Assembly: GCA_902796295.1 (NCBI GenBank)
Contig: CADBOL010000121.1
Span: 1 to 7,903, forward strand
Direction of reading: 5' to 3'
Origin: Oscillospiraceae bacterium
Lineage (GTDB): Bacteria; Bacillota; Clostridia; Oscillospirales; Acutalibacteraceae
Length of the DNA stretch: 7,903 nt
The notes under the pieces were generated by a model. That model was given only the letters and a program-made list of their open reading frames with translations, did no database searches and was not told where the DNA came from. Made by a program: the position numbers and the translations under genes. Positions 1 to 6,159 of this stretch are shown piece after piece. The stretch's first letter is position 1; every line of letters starts with the position of its first letter.

Positions 1-40
1 GCTTGTAAGGCAGGTGCTCTCCCAGCTGAGCTATGCTCCC
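1..40 (-). tRNA. tRNA-Val (UAC anticodon), 5' part only
   Basis: Read on the minus strand from 40 down to 1, the sequence begins GGGAGCA (acceptor strand), then TA, a D-arm with GCTC pairing to GAGC around AGCTGGGA, then A26, CCTGC as the 5' anticodon stem, and the loop CTTACAA. Positions 34-36 are TAC, so the tRNA reads valine codons, mainly GUA. The window edge cuts it at about tRNA position 40, so the 3' anticodon stem, variable loop, T-arm and acceptor end are missing. Starting at 40 rather than 41 puts T8, A9 and G10 in their usual places. It lies downstream of hslO on the same strand but has its own promoter. Confidence 0.93.
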
Positions 41-69
41 CGATCCGCCGTCATTTGAACGGCTCAGTT

Positions 70-98
70 ATAATACTACACTTTGATATAAATGTCAA
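70..98 (-). promoter_or_regulatory. sigma-A promoter of the tRNA-Val gene
   Basis: On the minus strand there is a perfect -35 box TTGACA (93-98), a 17-bp spacer, and a -10 box TATTAT (70-75). Transcription would start near position 63, giving a leader of about 22 nt before the mature tRNA 5' end at 40. A strong consensus -35 suits a stable RNA gene. It lies in the gap after the hslO stop codon, so the tRNA does not depend on the upstream operon. Confidence 0.85.
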
Positions 99-130
99 GA
101 AGTTTTTTAAATTATTTTTCGGCAAATAAA

Positions 131-997
131 TCAGTGTCTGAGTTTCTTAATTTCATCGGAAGAGAAGCGGTATTCCCTGTTGCAGAAATGGCATTTCACC
201 CTTGTTACATCATCCTGAGCCATCTCATCAAGATCCTCATTTTTAAGGGTCGCAAGCCCTCTCTCAAAGCGTTCCCTGCTGCATTCGCATTTGTATGCGG
301 TGCTGAATTCATCAAGCTTTTCAAGCTCAAAATCCTTCAGGACTTTTGTGCAGATTTCTTCGGGCGTGAGGCCTGATGTCAGCATCTGCGTCACAGACGG
401 AATGCCCTCAATGCAGTTTTCAACCTTTGTTATTGTCTCATCATCTGCCGCAGGCAGCAGCTGAATCAGGAAACCGCCCGCCGCCTGAATTGTCAGATCC
501 GGGTTCACAAGCACGCCGAGAGCGCAGACGGTGGGTGTCTGCTGACTTTGAGCATAATATGCAGTGATGTCCTCGGCAATCTCTCCGCTGACTATCGGCA
601 CCTGCCCTATATACGGCTCTTTAAGACCGAGATCCATCATTACGGTCAGGGTTCCCTCTCTGCCGACGGCTCCGGCCACATCAAGCTTGCCTTTATTATT
701 CAGCGGTATTTCGACAACCGGCTCGGAAACATATCCTCTCACATTTCCTCTGCTGTCTGATACGGCTATTACGGGCCCGGCGGGACCGTTGCCGTTGAGA
801 CGTATCGTAAGAGAATCCTTTTCGCCCTTCATCATGACTCCCATAAGAGACGCCGCCGTGAGGAGCCTGCCGAGCGCGGCTGATGTGACCGCTGATGTCT
901 TATGAATTCTCTCTGCCTCGGCAACAATATCGGTTGAATCTATAGCTTCCATCGTAAGAGTTCCGTCCGATGAAATCATTCTGACTGCTTTACTCAT
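131..997 (-). CDS. hslO: Hsp33 redox-regulated molecular chaperone HslO
   Basis: Hsp33 is a cytoplasmic holdase. It is inactive when its four cysteines bind zinc, and it unfolds and binds client proteins when these oxidise to disulfides. The 288-residue product has the usual family length. It has the N-terminal substrate-binding domain (about 1-225), then the zinc switch: Cys237-Glu-Cys239 and Cys269-His-Phe-Cys272, the family's CxC and CxxC pairs, all four present. Other recognisable stretches are GGFLIQLLP and the segment around Thr-Ser-Gly-Leu-Thr-Pro-Glu-Glu in the second half. The start ATG (995-997) follows an AGAGG ribosome binding site with about 6 nt spacing. The gene is the second of a two-gene operon, 2 nt after the methyltransferase stop. 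No hairpin terminator is visible behind its stop. The product assignment is firm; nothing looks damaged. Confidence 0.97.
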   Translation of the reverse strand: MSKAVRMISSDGTLTMEAIDSTDIVAEAERIHKTSAVTSAALGRLLTAASLMGVMMKGEKDSLTIRLNGNGPAGPVIAVSDSRGNVRGYVSEPVVEIPLNNKGKLDVAGAVGREGTLTVMMDLGLKEPYIGQVPIVSGEIAEDITAYYAQSQQTPTVCALGVLVNPDLTIQAAGGFLIQLLPAADDETITKVENCIEGIPSVTQMLTSGLTPEEICTKVLKDFELEKLDEFSTAYKCECSRERFERGLATLKNEDLDEMAQDDVTRVKCHFCNREYRFSSDEIKKLRH

Positions 998-999
998 AA

Positions 1000-1731
1000 T
1001 TACCTCTTTCTTGCCGCGAATACGGCTCTCGCACTGTCTTCTTTAACTCTGTCAAAAGTCATATCATCGTAAATACCAATCACTTCAAATCCCGATTCTT
1101 CAAGCGCCGCCGCGAGAGTATCCGTATCATATGCCCTCTCGGTGAATTCCTCGCTTTCCCTGTACCAGACGCCGTCTTCCTCCTCAAAGAAATCGAGCGT
1201 GATATTAATGCTGTCGCCGGGACCCGGCGTATTTCTCCAGCAGCAGAGAAGGCCGTCATCCTCAATGATGAAATCTCTGTCTGCGAGGATATTCCTGTGT
1301 TTATAAAGCGTATTCACATCAAAGATGAATATCCCTCCCGGCTCGGTAAAAAGAGACACCTTTTCAAAAGCCGTTTTCACATTGCGGATACCGTCAAGAT
1401 GATTGATGCAGTCAAGCGCGCTGACTGCGCAGTTAACCGTGCCGTAGAGATCGAGCTCCTCCATCGGCTGATTGAGAAGCAGGATGTTTCTGCCGGCCGT
1501 CTTATCTCTCGCGCAATTCAGCATACCGACGCTCGCGTCAACTCCTATGACATCATAGCCGAAATCTGCCATGCGCACGCTTATGCTGCCCGTGCCGCAT
1601 CCGAGATCGAGCAGAATGCCAAAATCAATCCCGTTATTCTGAAGTATCTGATGATAATATGAGGCTCTCTCATCGTAGCCGGCATCTTTCATCAGTCTGT
1701 CATAATATCTTGAAAAAGAATCATAAGCCAT
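1000..1731 (-). CDS. Class I SAM-dependent methyltransferase, YqeM-like
   Basis: The 243-residue protein is a Rossmann-fold methyltransferase. It opens with the MAYDSFSRYYDRLM stretch, which resembles the start of Bacillus YqeM-type putative methyltransferases. Motif I, LLDLGCGTG (residues 40-48), binds SAM, and Asp65 in VIGVDAS is the acidic residue at the end of strand 2 that usually contacts the ribose. A later hydrophobic strand IFIFDVNT fits the family's post-motif region. The substrate is not known from sequence. The frame is open further upstream to 1797, but the ATG at 1729-1731 is chosen for two reasons: it has AAAGGAG 7 nt in front, and a good promoter lies between the two candidates. 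The gene ends 2 nt before hslO and carries the hslO ribosome binding site in its last codons, suggesting translational coupling. Confidence 0.85.
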   Translation of the reverse strand: MAYDSFSRYYDRLMKDAGYDERASYYHQILQNNGIDFGILLDLGCGTGSISVRMADFGYDVIGVDASVGMLNCARDKTAGRNILLLNQPMEELDLYGTVNCAVSALDCINHLDGIRNVKTAFEKVSLFTEPGGIFIFDVNTLYKHRNILADRDFIIEDDGLLCCWRNTPGPGDSINITLDFFEEEDGVWYRESEEFTERAYDTDTLAAALEESGFEVIGIYDDMTFDRVKEDSARAVFAARKR

Positions 1732-1759
1732 AGGGATACTCCTTTCCCGTGCAACGCAG

Positions 1760-1788
1760 ATTATACCATTGAGGCGTGATACAGTCAA
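1760..1788 (-). promoter_or_regulatory. sigma-A promoter of the methyltransferase-hslO operon
   Basis: On the minus strand TTGACT (1783-1788) is followed after exactly 17 bp by a perfect TATAAT (1760-1765). Transcription would begin near 1752-1753, about 21 nt before the chosen methyltransferase ATG, with AAAGGAG in between. This site also rules out the longer reading frame starting at 1797, because that start would lie upstream of the promoter. Confidence 0.88.
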
Positions 1789-1853
1789 CAAAAACAATAT
1801 CTGCCTTACAGCAAAATTTACAACTTGTTCATTAAATCAGTATTGTTTAAATA

Positions 1854-1859
1854 TATAAT
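1854..1859 (+). promoter_or_regulatory. Candidate -10 box of the six-gene plus-strand operon
   Basis: A perfect TATAAT lies about 34 nt before the DUF5685 start in a very AT-rich stretch. The -35 is poor: with 16-bp spacing it would be TTAAAT at 1832-1837. An alternative promoter is TTTACA (1817-1822), an 18-bp spacer, and TATTGT (1841-1846). I cannot decide between them. The region 1789-1892 is the divergent control region shared with the minus-strand operon and holds nothing else I can recognise. Confidence 0.4.
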
Positions 1860-1892
1860 TTATAAGAATAAAAAGATTCGGATATTATAATT

Positions 1893-2789
1893 ATGCTTGG
1901 ATACGTAAAGCCCGACAGGGCCGAACTCAGGATAAAGGAATATGAGCTTTACCGCGGGATATACTGCTCACTTTGCAATGCGTTGGGAAGTAACTACTCC
2001 CCCGCCGCGAGACTGCTGCTGAGCTATGATTTCACGCTTGCGGCAATGATAAGGCTCGCATCGGCTCAAAGCAGCTGCGATTTTGAAATAAAGCACTGCC
2101 CTTTTAACCCGGCCAAAAAATGCAGTTTCTGCAAAAGAGAGTCGGAGCTTGATTACTGCGCTCATATCATAATCATAATCACATACTATAAGCTCATAGA
2201 TAATGTAAAAGACAGAGGCTTTTTCAAAAAACTTGCGGCTTTGCTGCTCCTGCCCGTCATTTCACTTATGCACAAAAAGGCGGCAAAAAAAGCACCGGAT
2301 GCAGAAAGAATAATCGCAGAGAGCATGAAAAATCAGGCGGATATTGAAAAAAACGAAAACTGTTCTCTGGATGAGGCGGCGCATAACTCCGCTTTTGCTA
2401 CAGGGAAAATCCTGTCAGCGGGATTTGAAGGCGAAAACGCGGAAAAGCTTGATTCTCTCGGTTATCTGCTCGGCAGATTTGTTTATCTTATTGACGCGGC
2501 AGATGACCTTGAAGATGACATAAAAAAGAAAAACTTCAATCCGTTTATGCGGGAATTTCCTTCTCTTGACAGCGATGAGAGCAAAAAAGCTTTTGCCGCA
2601 AGAGCGGAAAAAGCCCTGAATCTGACACAGGGCAGGCTGCTCGAAATCAAGGACACAATTGAATTCAGAAGATTCGGCACAATAATTGACAATATACTTT
2701 CAGGCGGACTCGATAAATCGGCAGATGCCGTTATCCGGAAATACCGCAATCCCGGGGCAGAGAGAGAAAAAACCTTTACCGTAAAGTGA
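1893..2789 (+). CDS. DUF5685 family protein, function unknown
   Basis: The 298-residue protein matches a Clostridia family I recognise as DUF5685. The family start is LGYVKP followed by LRIKEYELYRGIYCSLC. The first 90 residues hold seven cysteines: Cys25-x2-Cys28, Cys62, Cys69, Cys77-x2-Cys80 and Cys89, plus His68 and His91, so metal binding is likely but not shown. The rest looks all-helical. Two acidic motifs stand out: Asp103-Asn-Val-Lys-Asp107, and Asp201-x2-Asp204-Asp205-x2-Asp208-Asp209 inside YLIDAADDLEDD, preceded by LGYLLGRF. Their type and order resemble the aspartate motifs of isoprenoid synthases, which is only an inference. A short hydrophobic stretch (115-125) may be a buried helix. 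The start fits the family N-terminus, although no good ribosome binding site precedes it. It is the first gene of the operon; the next gene's ribosome binding site overlaps its stop. Confidence 0.8.
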   Translation: MLGYVKPDRAELRIKEYELYRGIYCSLCNALGSNYSPAARLLLSYDFTLAAMIRLASAQSSCDFEIKHCPFNPAKKCSFCKRESELDYCAHIIIIITYYKLIDNVKDRGFFKKLAALLLLPVISLMHKKAAKKAPDAERIIAESMKNQADIEKNENCSLDEAAHNSAFATGKILSAGFEGENAEKLDSLGYLLGRFVYLIDAADDLEDDIKKKNFNPFMREFPSLDSDESKKAFAARAEKALNLTQGRLLEIKDTIEFRRFGTIIDNILSGGLDKSADAVIRKYRNPGAEREKTFTVK

Positions 2790-2798
2790 GGCGATTCA

Positions 2799-3380
2799 GT
2801 GAATAATCCTTATGATGTACTCGGCGTACCTTACAATGCCACAAGAGAGCAGATAAACGCCGCCTACCGTGAGAAGGCAAGGTTCTATAACGAAAAAGGT
2901 CAGCTCGGCAAGCTTGACGAGCTGAATGAAGCATATGACAGAATTATTCTCGAAGCGTCACCAAACGGCTCGGGAGGATATTCCTCGCGCGGGTCATACT
3001 CCGCCGCCGATTTCAGGGATATAGAGAGCAAAATCAACTCCGGCAGATATGAGGATGCGCAGGTACTTCTCGACGGAATGCCCGAAATATCAAGAAGCGC
3101 CGAATGGTATTATCTCAAAGGTCTTGTTTATCAGAAAAAAGGCTGGCTTGAGCAGGCTCTCAACATGTTTGCGACCGCGAGCAATATGGAGCCCTCAAAC
3201 GGCAAATACAAGGCCGCCTACAACAAAACGGTTTCACAGCAAAACGGCGGATACAGAAGCTCTCAGGGCTCATCCTCCGATTCGGGCTGCGGATGCTCCG
3301 TGTGCAATATGTGCATGGGTCTGCTCTGCCTTGACAGCTGCTGTGAATGCATGGGCGGAGACTGCATCCCCGGCTGCTGA
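2799..3380 (+). CDS. J-domain-like/TPR protein without HPD, cysteine-rich tail
   Basis: This 193-residue protein begins at a GTG that follows AGTGAGG overlapping the DUF5685 stop. Residues 4-50 are a J-like domain: NPYDVLGV, then AYREKARFY as helix II, then LDELNEAYDRI as helix III. The HPD tripeptide that stimulates DnaK should follow Tyr30, but residues 31-33 are Asn-Glu-Lys, and the loop to helix III is short. It therefore should not act as a normal DnaK co-chaperone. A Gly/Ser/Tyr-rich linker (54-68) leads to two TPR-like repeats (about 69-99 and 101-134; the second reads AEWYYLKGLVYQKKG). The C-terminal 31 residues (163-193) hold ten cysteines (164, 166, 169, 172, 177, 181, 182, 184, 189, 193), including CCECMGGDC. 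There is no signal peptide. Metal binding or disulfide chemistry is possible. The partner is probably DUF5685, 9 nt upstream. Confidence 0.8.
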   Translation: MNNPYDVLGVPYNATREQINAAYREKARFYNEKGQLGKLDELNEAYDRIILEASPNGSGGYSSRGSYSAADFRDIESKINSGRYEDAQVLLDGMPEISRSAEWYYLKGLVYQKKGWLEQALNMFATASNMEPSNGKYKAAYNKTVSQQNGGYRSSQGSSSDSGCGCSVCNMCMGLLCLDSCCECMGGDCIPGC

Positions 3381-3388
3381 GGTGTAAG

Positions 3389-3922
3389 ATGAAACAGAGC
3401 TCAAAATGCGCAATAGGAGGAATAGTCGCCTCGCTTTCGCTCGTGCTGATGATTTCGGTCGCGGTTGTTCCTTTTCTCACTTACGCGCTGCCCGCAATAG
3501 CGGGAGCCATGATGATATTCGCGGTAATTGAAATTGATAAAAAATGGGCATTCGGTATCTATGCCGCAGTTGCCATTCTCGGCATTTTTCTTGTCCCCGA
3601 CAAAGAAGTTGCCGTAATGTATCTCGCATTTTTCGGCTATTATCCTATTCTCAAATCCCTTATTGAGTCAAAATGCAGCAGGGTTATTGAGTGGGTGCTG
3701 AAACTTGCTTCGTTTCTCTCGACCATAGTAATATCATATTTCCTGATGATTAAATTCATGGGAGTTACAATTGACGAGTTTGACACCTGGGGCAAGTGGG
3801 CAATCCCGATCCTGCTCGGCATGGGCACATTCGCTTTCGTTATATATGATATGGCGCTCACGAGGCTTGTTCTTCTCTACAATCTCAAATGGCGTAAATA
3901 TTTCAGAAAATACTTCAAATAA
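3389..3922 (+). CDS. Six-segment integral membrane protein, unknown function
   Basis: The 177-residue protein is almost entirely hydrophobic. Likely membrane segments are residues 8-28, 30-48, 53-69, 74-92, 103-124 and 136-160. The positive tail KWRKYFRKYFK points to a cytoplasmic C-terminus. The size, six segments and the opening KCAIGGIVASLSLVLM recall substrate-binding (S) components of ECF vitamin transporters, but I see no ligand-specific motif and do not assign it. Another recognisable stretch is LAFFGYYPILKSLIE. The start at 3389 is chosen over an in-frame ATG at 3347 because GAGGTG precedes it by the right distance, and because the longer form would add a charged extension overlapping the previous gene. 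It sits 8 nt after the J-like gene and 11 nt before the GH109-like gene. Confidence 0.7.
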   Translation: MKQSSKCAIGGIVASLSLVLMISVAVVPFLTYALPAIAGAMMIFAVIEIDKKWAFGIYAAVAILGIFLVPDKEVAVMYLAFFGYYPILKSLIESKCSRVIEWVLKLASFLSTIVISYFLMIKFMGVTIDEFDTWGKWAIPILLGMGTFAFVIYDMALTRLVLLYNLKWRKYFRKYFK

Positions 3923-3933
3923 AGGTGATGGCA

Positions 3934-5205
3934 ATGAAAGAAACAGTTTCAATCGGCTTCATAGGTCTGGGCGGCAGAGGCAGAGGTCAGCTCGGCGAGC
4001 TGCTCAACTGCGAGGGAGTCACCGTTCCCGCGGTCTGTGATAAATATGAGGACAGAGCGCTCGAAGGCAAAGCGATAGTCGAAGAAAAAACGGGCAAAAC
4101 CCCGGATGTCTATCTCGACTACAAAAACCTGCTCGCGAGAGATGATATTGACGCGGTCGTATGCTGCACGACGTGGATCACTCACGGCAGGATTGCCATT
4201 GATTCAATGAGAGCGGGAAAGCACGTTGCCATTGAAGTCGGCGGAGCGGCAAGCATAGATGAATGCTATGAAATGGTCAGGGCGAGCGAGCAGACCGGCA
4301 AATTCTGCATGCTGCTTGAAAACTGCTGTTACGACAGAAATGAAATGGCGCTTTTCAATATGGTAAAAAAAGGTATTTTCGGAGAAATAATCCATATGGA
4401 AGGCGGATACCGTCACGACCTGCGTGACGAAATCTCTCTCGGCAGAGAAAACAGGCACGGCCGTCTTTTCAATTTCCAGATGAGAAACGGCGAGCTTTAC
4501 CCGACACATCAGCTCGGCCCCATCTCGAAGGTGCTTTCGATAAACAGAGGCAACAGATTTATTTCACTCGTTTCGATGTCTTCAAAGTCAAGAGGGCTCA
4601 ATGAATGGATACGCAAAAACAAGGGTGAGGATTACGACCTTGCGGATTACAGTTTCAACCAGGGCGATGTCACCACCACGATGATAAAATGCGCAAACGG
4701 CGAAACGGTAGTGCTCACTCACGACTGCTCACTGCCAAGACCCTATTCGAGAAACTATGTGATACAGGGAACAAAGGGAATTTATCAGGAAGACGGAGAC
4801 GGAATTTATCTCGACGGAATCACCCCGATAAAAGACGGAGACTGGAGACACGAATTTCAGAATTTTGAGGGTGACGGATACCGTGAAAAATACGAGCATC
4901 CGCTGTGGAAGAAATATGCCGTTGACGGCATTCACGCCGGCGGCCACGGAGGCATGGATTATCTTGTGCTGTCGGCCTTTGTTGAGAGCGTGAAGCTTGA
5001 TGCTCAGCCGCCGATAGATGTCTATGACACGGCTGCATGGATGGCGGTCACGACTCTTTCCGAGCAGTCGATAGCAATCGGCTCGGCGCCCGTCCCGTTC
5101 CCTGATTTCACAGACGGCATGTGGATTGACAGGGAACCTTACAGGAGAGGGATATTCTGCCTTGAAGATGTCTGCGAAGAATTTTTTGACGGAGGAAACG
5201 AATGA
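3934..5205 (+). CDS. GH109-like NAD-dependent glycosidase (Gfo/Idh/MocA fold)
   Basis: The 423-residue protein begins with a Rossmann fold: GFIGLGGRGRG (8-18) with Asp36 ending strand 2, favouring NAD over NADP. Gfo/Idh/MocA dehydrogenases carry a catalytic Glu-Lys-Pro; here the equivalent place reads Ala99-Ile-Glu-Val-Gly-Gly, so the lysine is absent, as in glycoside hydrolase family 109. Stretches typical of GH109 follow: GGYRHDLR, LYPTHQLGP, RPYSR, GTKGI and HGGMD. The substrate-site residues I recall for the Elizabethkingia alpha-N-acetylgalactosaminidase (Glu149, Tyr179, Arg213, Tyr225, His228, Tyr307) line up as Glu129, Tyr159, Arg177, Tyr189, His192 and Tyr271. GH109 enzymes cleave by transient NAD oxidation and elimination. 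There is no signal peptide, so this enzyme acts inside the cell. The start at 3934 has AAAGGTG 6 nt in front; the nearer GTG/ATG at 3925/3928 overlap or touch that site. The exact sugar is uncertain. Confidence 0.82.
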   Translation: MKETVSIGFIGLGGRGRGQLGELLNCEGVTVPAVCDKYEDRALEGKAIVEEKTGKTPDVYLDYKNLLARDDIDAVVCCTTWITHGRIAIDSMRAGKHVAIEVGGAASIDECYEMVRASEQTGKFCMLLENCCYDRNEMALFNMVKKGIFGEIIHMEGGYRHDLRDEISLGRENRHGRLFNFQMRNGELYPTHQLGPISKVLSINRGNRFISLVSMSSKSRGLNEWIRKNKGEDYDLADYSFNQGDVTTTMIKCANGETVVLTHDCSLPRPYSRNYVIQGTKGIYQEDGDGIYLDGITPIKDGDWRHEFQNFEGDGYREKYEHPLWKKYAVDGIHAGGHGGMDYLVLSAFVESVKLDAQPPIDVYDTAAWMAVTTLSEQSIAIGSAPVPFPDFTDGMWIDREPYRRGIFCLEDVCEEFFDGGNE

Positions 5206-6137
5206 GTTATTATATAGGTGTTGACGGCGGAGGCACAAAAACCGCCTACGCGCTTTTTGATGAGAATAAAAAAATGATTGCCGGCACGGAAGGGAAAGGC
5301 AGCAATCACGAAAACCTCGAAGGCTCATTTGACGAAGCGAGCGATTATATAATTGACGGCATAAACACCCTTTGCTCCTCTGCGGGAATAAAAATAAAGG
5401 ATGTCTCCTTCACGCTCATGGGGCTCGCGGGCATAGACCACCCGTATCAGCACGATATAATGTGTGAAAAGCTCAGGGCAAAAGGGCTTAACAGATTTGA
5501 GATATTCAACGACGGCTTCATCGTAGTCAAGGCCGGCTCCGAAACCGGGGCGGCAATAGGTTACAACTGCGGCACCGGTGTCTGCTGCAACGCAGTAGAC
5601 TCAAAAGGAAATATGCTTCAGCTCATGGGGCTCGGCAGATTCACGGGCGATGTTTCCGGCGGCACGGATATCGCGATAAAGGCGTTTGAGCTGATGTATG
5701 ACGAACTCTATCTCGGCCTCGGTAAAACAATGATAACATCTCTCGTCGGGGAAAAATACGGTTTTGAAAAAAGAGAGGATTATCTCACTCTTGTTGAAAA
5801 GGCGGAAAACTCCGACCCCGAAACGATCAGAACTCTGATCGGCTTCTTCTTTGAAGCGGCAAAACAGGGCGACAGACCTGCTCTCGGATACTGTGAAGCA
5901 ATGGCAGAGCGCGGAGCAAGAGCCATATCGGCCCTCGCGAATCAGCTTGAATTTGACGGCGACGAGATTGAGGTAGTGCTCTCCGGCTCAATAAATGTCA
6001 AACTTGACAATGATGTCTATCTTGATATGCTTTATGAGAAGGCGCAGGCATACTGCTCAAAGAAACTTAAATTCATTAAGCTCACGGCAAAGCCCGTGAC
6101 CGGATGTATAAACTGGATTTTACAGGATTATTGCTGA
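5202..6137 (+). CDS. BadF/BadG/NagK-type sugar kinase (likely amino-sugar kinase)
   Basis: The 311-residue protein belongs to the ASKHA kinases of the BadF/BadG/BcrA/BcrD group, which includes N-acetylglucosamine kinases and clostridial MurK. The phosphate-1 motif is YIGVDGGGTKT (Asp8). Gly33-Ser-Asn-His36 matches the sugar-binding loop of NagK-type enzymes. GLAGID (74-79) and Asn103-Asp104 give the region of the catalytic aspartate. The phosphate-2 glycines lie in GYNCGTG (120-126), and LSGSI (260-264) is the adenosine region. The usual GDEGS stretch reads GDVSGG (149-154), pointing to a subfamily away from classical NagK. It presumably phosphorylates the 6-OH of an N-acetylhexosamine, hexose or glycoside with ATP. 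The ATG overlaps the previous stop (ATGA, 5202-5205) with GGAGG 6 nt upstream, so it is translationally coupled to the GH109-like gene. Confidence 0.85.
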   Translation: MSYYIGVDGGGTKTAYALFDENKKMIAGTEGKGSNHENLEGSFDEASDYIIDGINTLCSSAGIKIKDVSFTLMGLAGIDHPYQHDIMCEKLRAKGLNRFEIFNDGFIVVKAGSETGAAIGYNCGTGVCCNAVDSKGNMLQLMGLGRFTGDVSGGTDIAIKAFELMYDELYLGLGKTMITSLVGEKYGFEKREDYLTLVEKAENSDPETIRTLIGFFFEAAKQGDRPALGYCEAMAERGARAISALANQLEFDGDEIEVVLSGSINVKLDNDVYLDMLYEKAQAYCSKKLKFIKLTAKPVTGCINWILQDYC

Positions 6138-6159
6138 TACGGATTGGAGTGAAATTCAA

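Noticed and set aside
92..376. 94-residue open frame on the plus strand
   Set aside because: It begins inside the tRNA-Val promoter and is antisense to the zinc-switch end of hslO.
1732..1797. Upstream extension of the methyltransferase reading frame by 22 codons
   Set aside because: A consensus promoter (1760-1788) lies inside it and a good ribosome binding site precedes the ATG at 1729-1731, whose product begins like the family.
3347..3388. Upstream extension of the membrane protein by 14 codons
   Set aside because: It overlaps the Cys-rich tail of the J-like gene, adds a charged non-conserved peptide, and has no ribosome binding site, whereas the ATG at 3389 has GAGGTG.
3925..3933. GTG at 3925 or ATG at 3928 as start of the GH109-like gene
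   Set aside because: Both overlap or touch AAAGGTG, which is the ribosome binding site for the ATG at 3934.
3934..5205. Ordinary sugar or inositol dehydrogenase of the Gfo/Idh/MocA family
   Set aside because: The catalytic Glu-Lys-Pro lysine is missing, while several GH109 signature stretches and substrate residues are present. It is kept only as a fallback.
4729..5328. 199-residue open frame on the minus strand
   Set aside because: It crosses the coupled junction of two firmly identified genes, has no family resemblance, and has no ribosome binding site or promoter.
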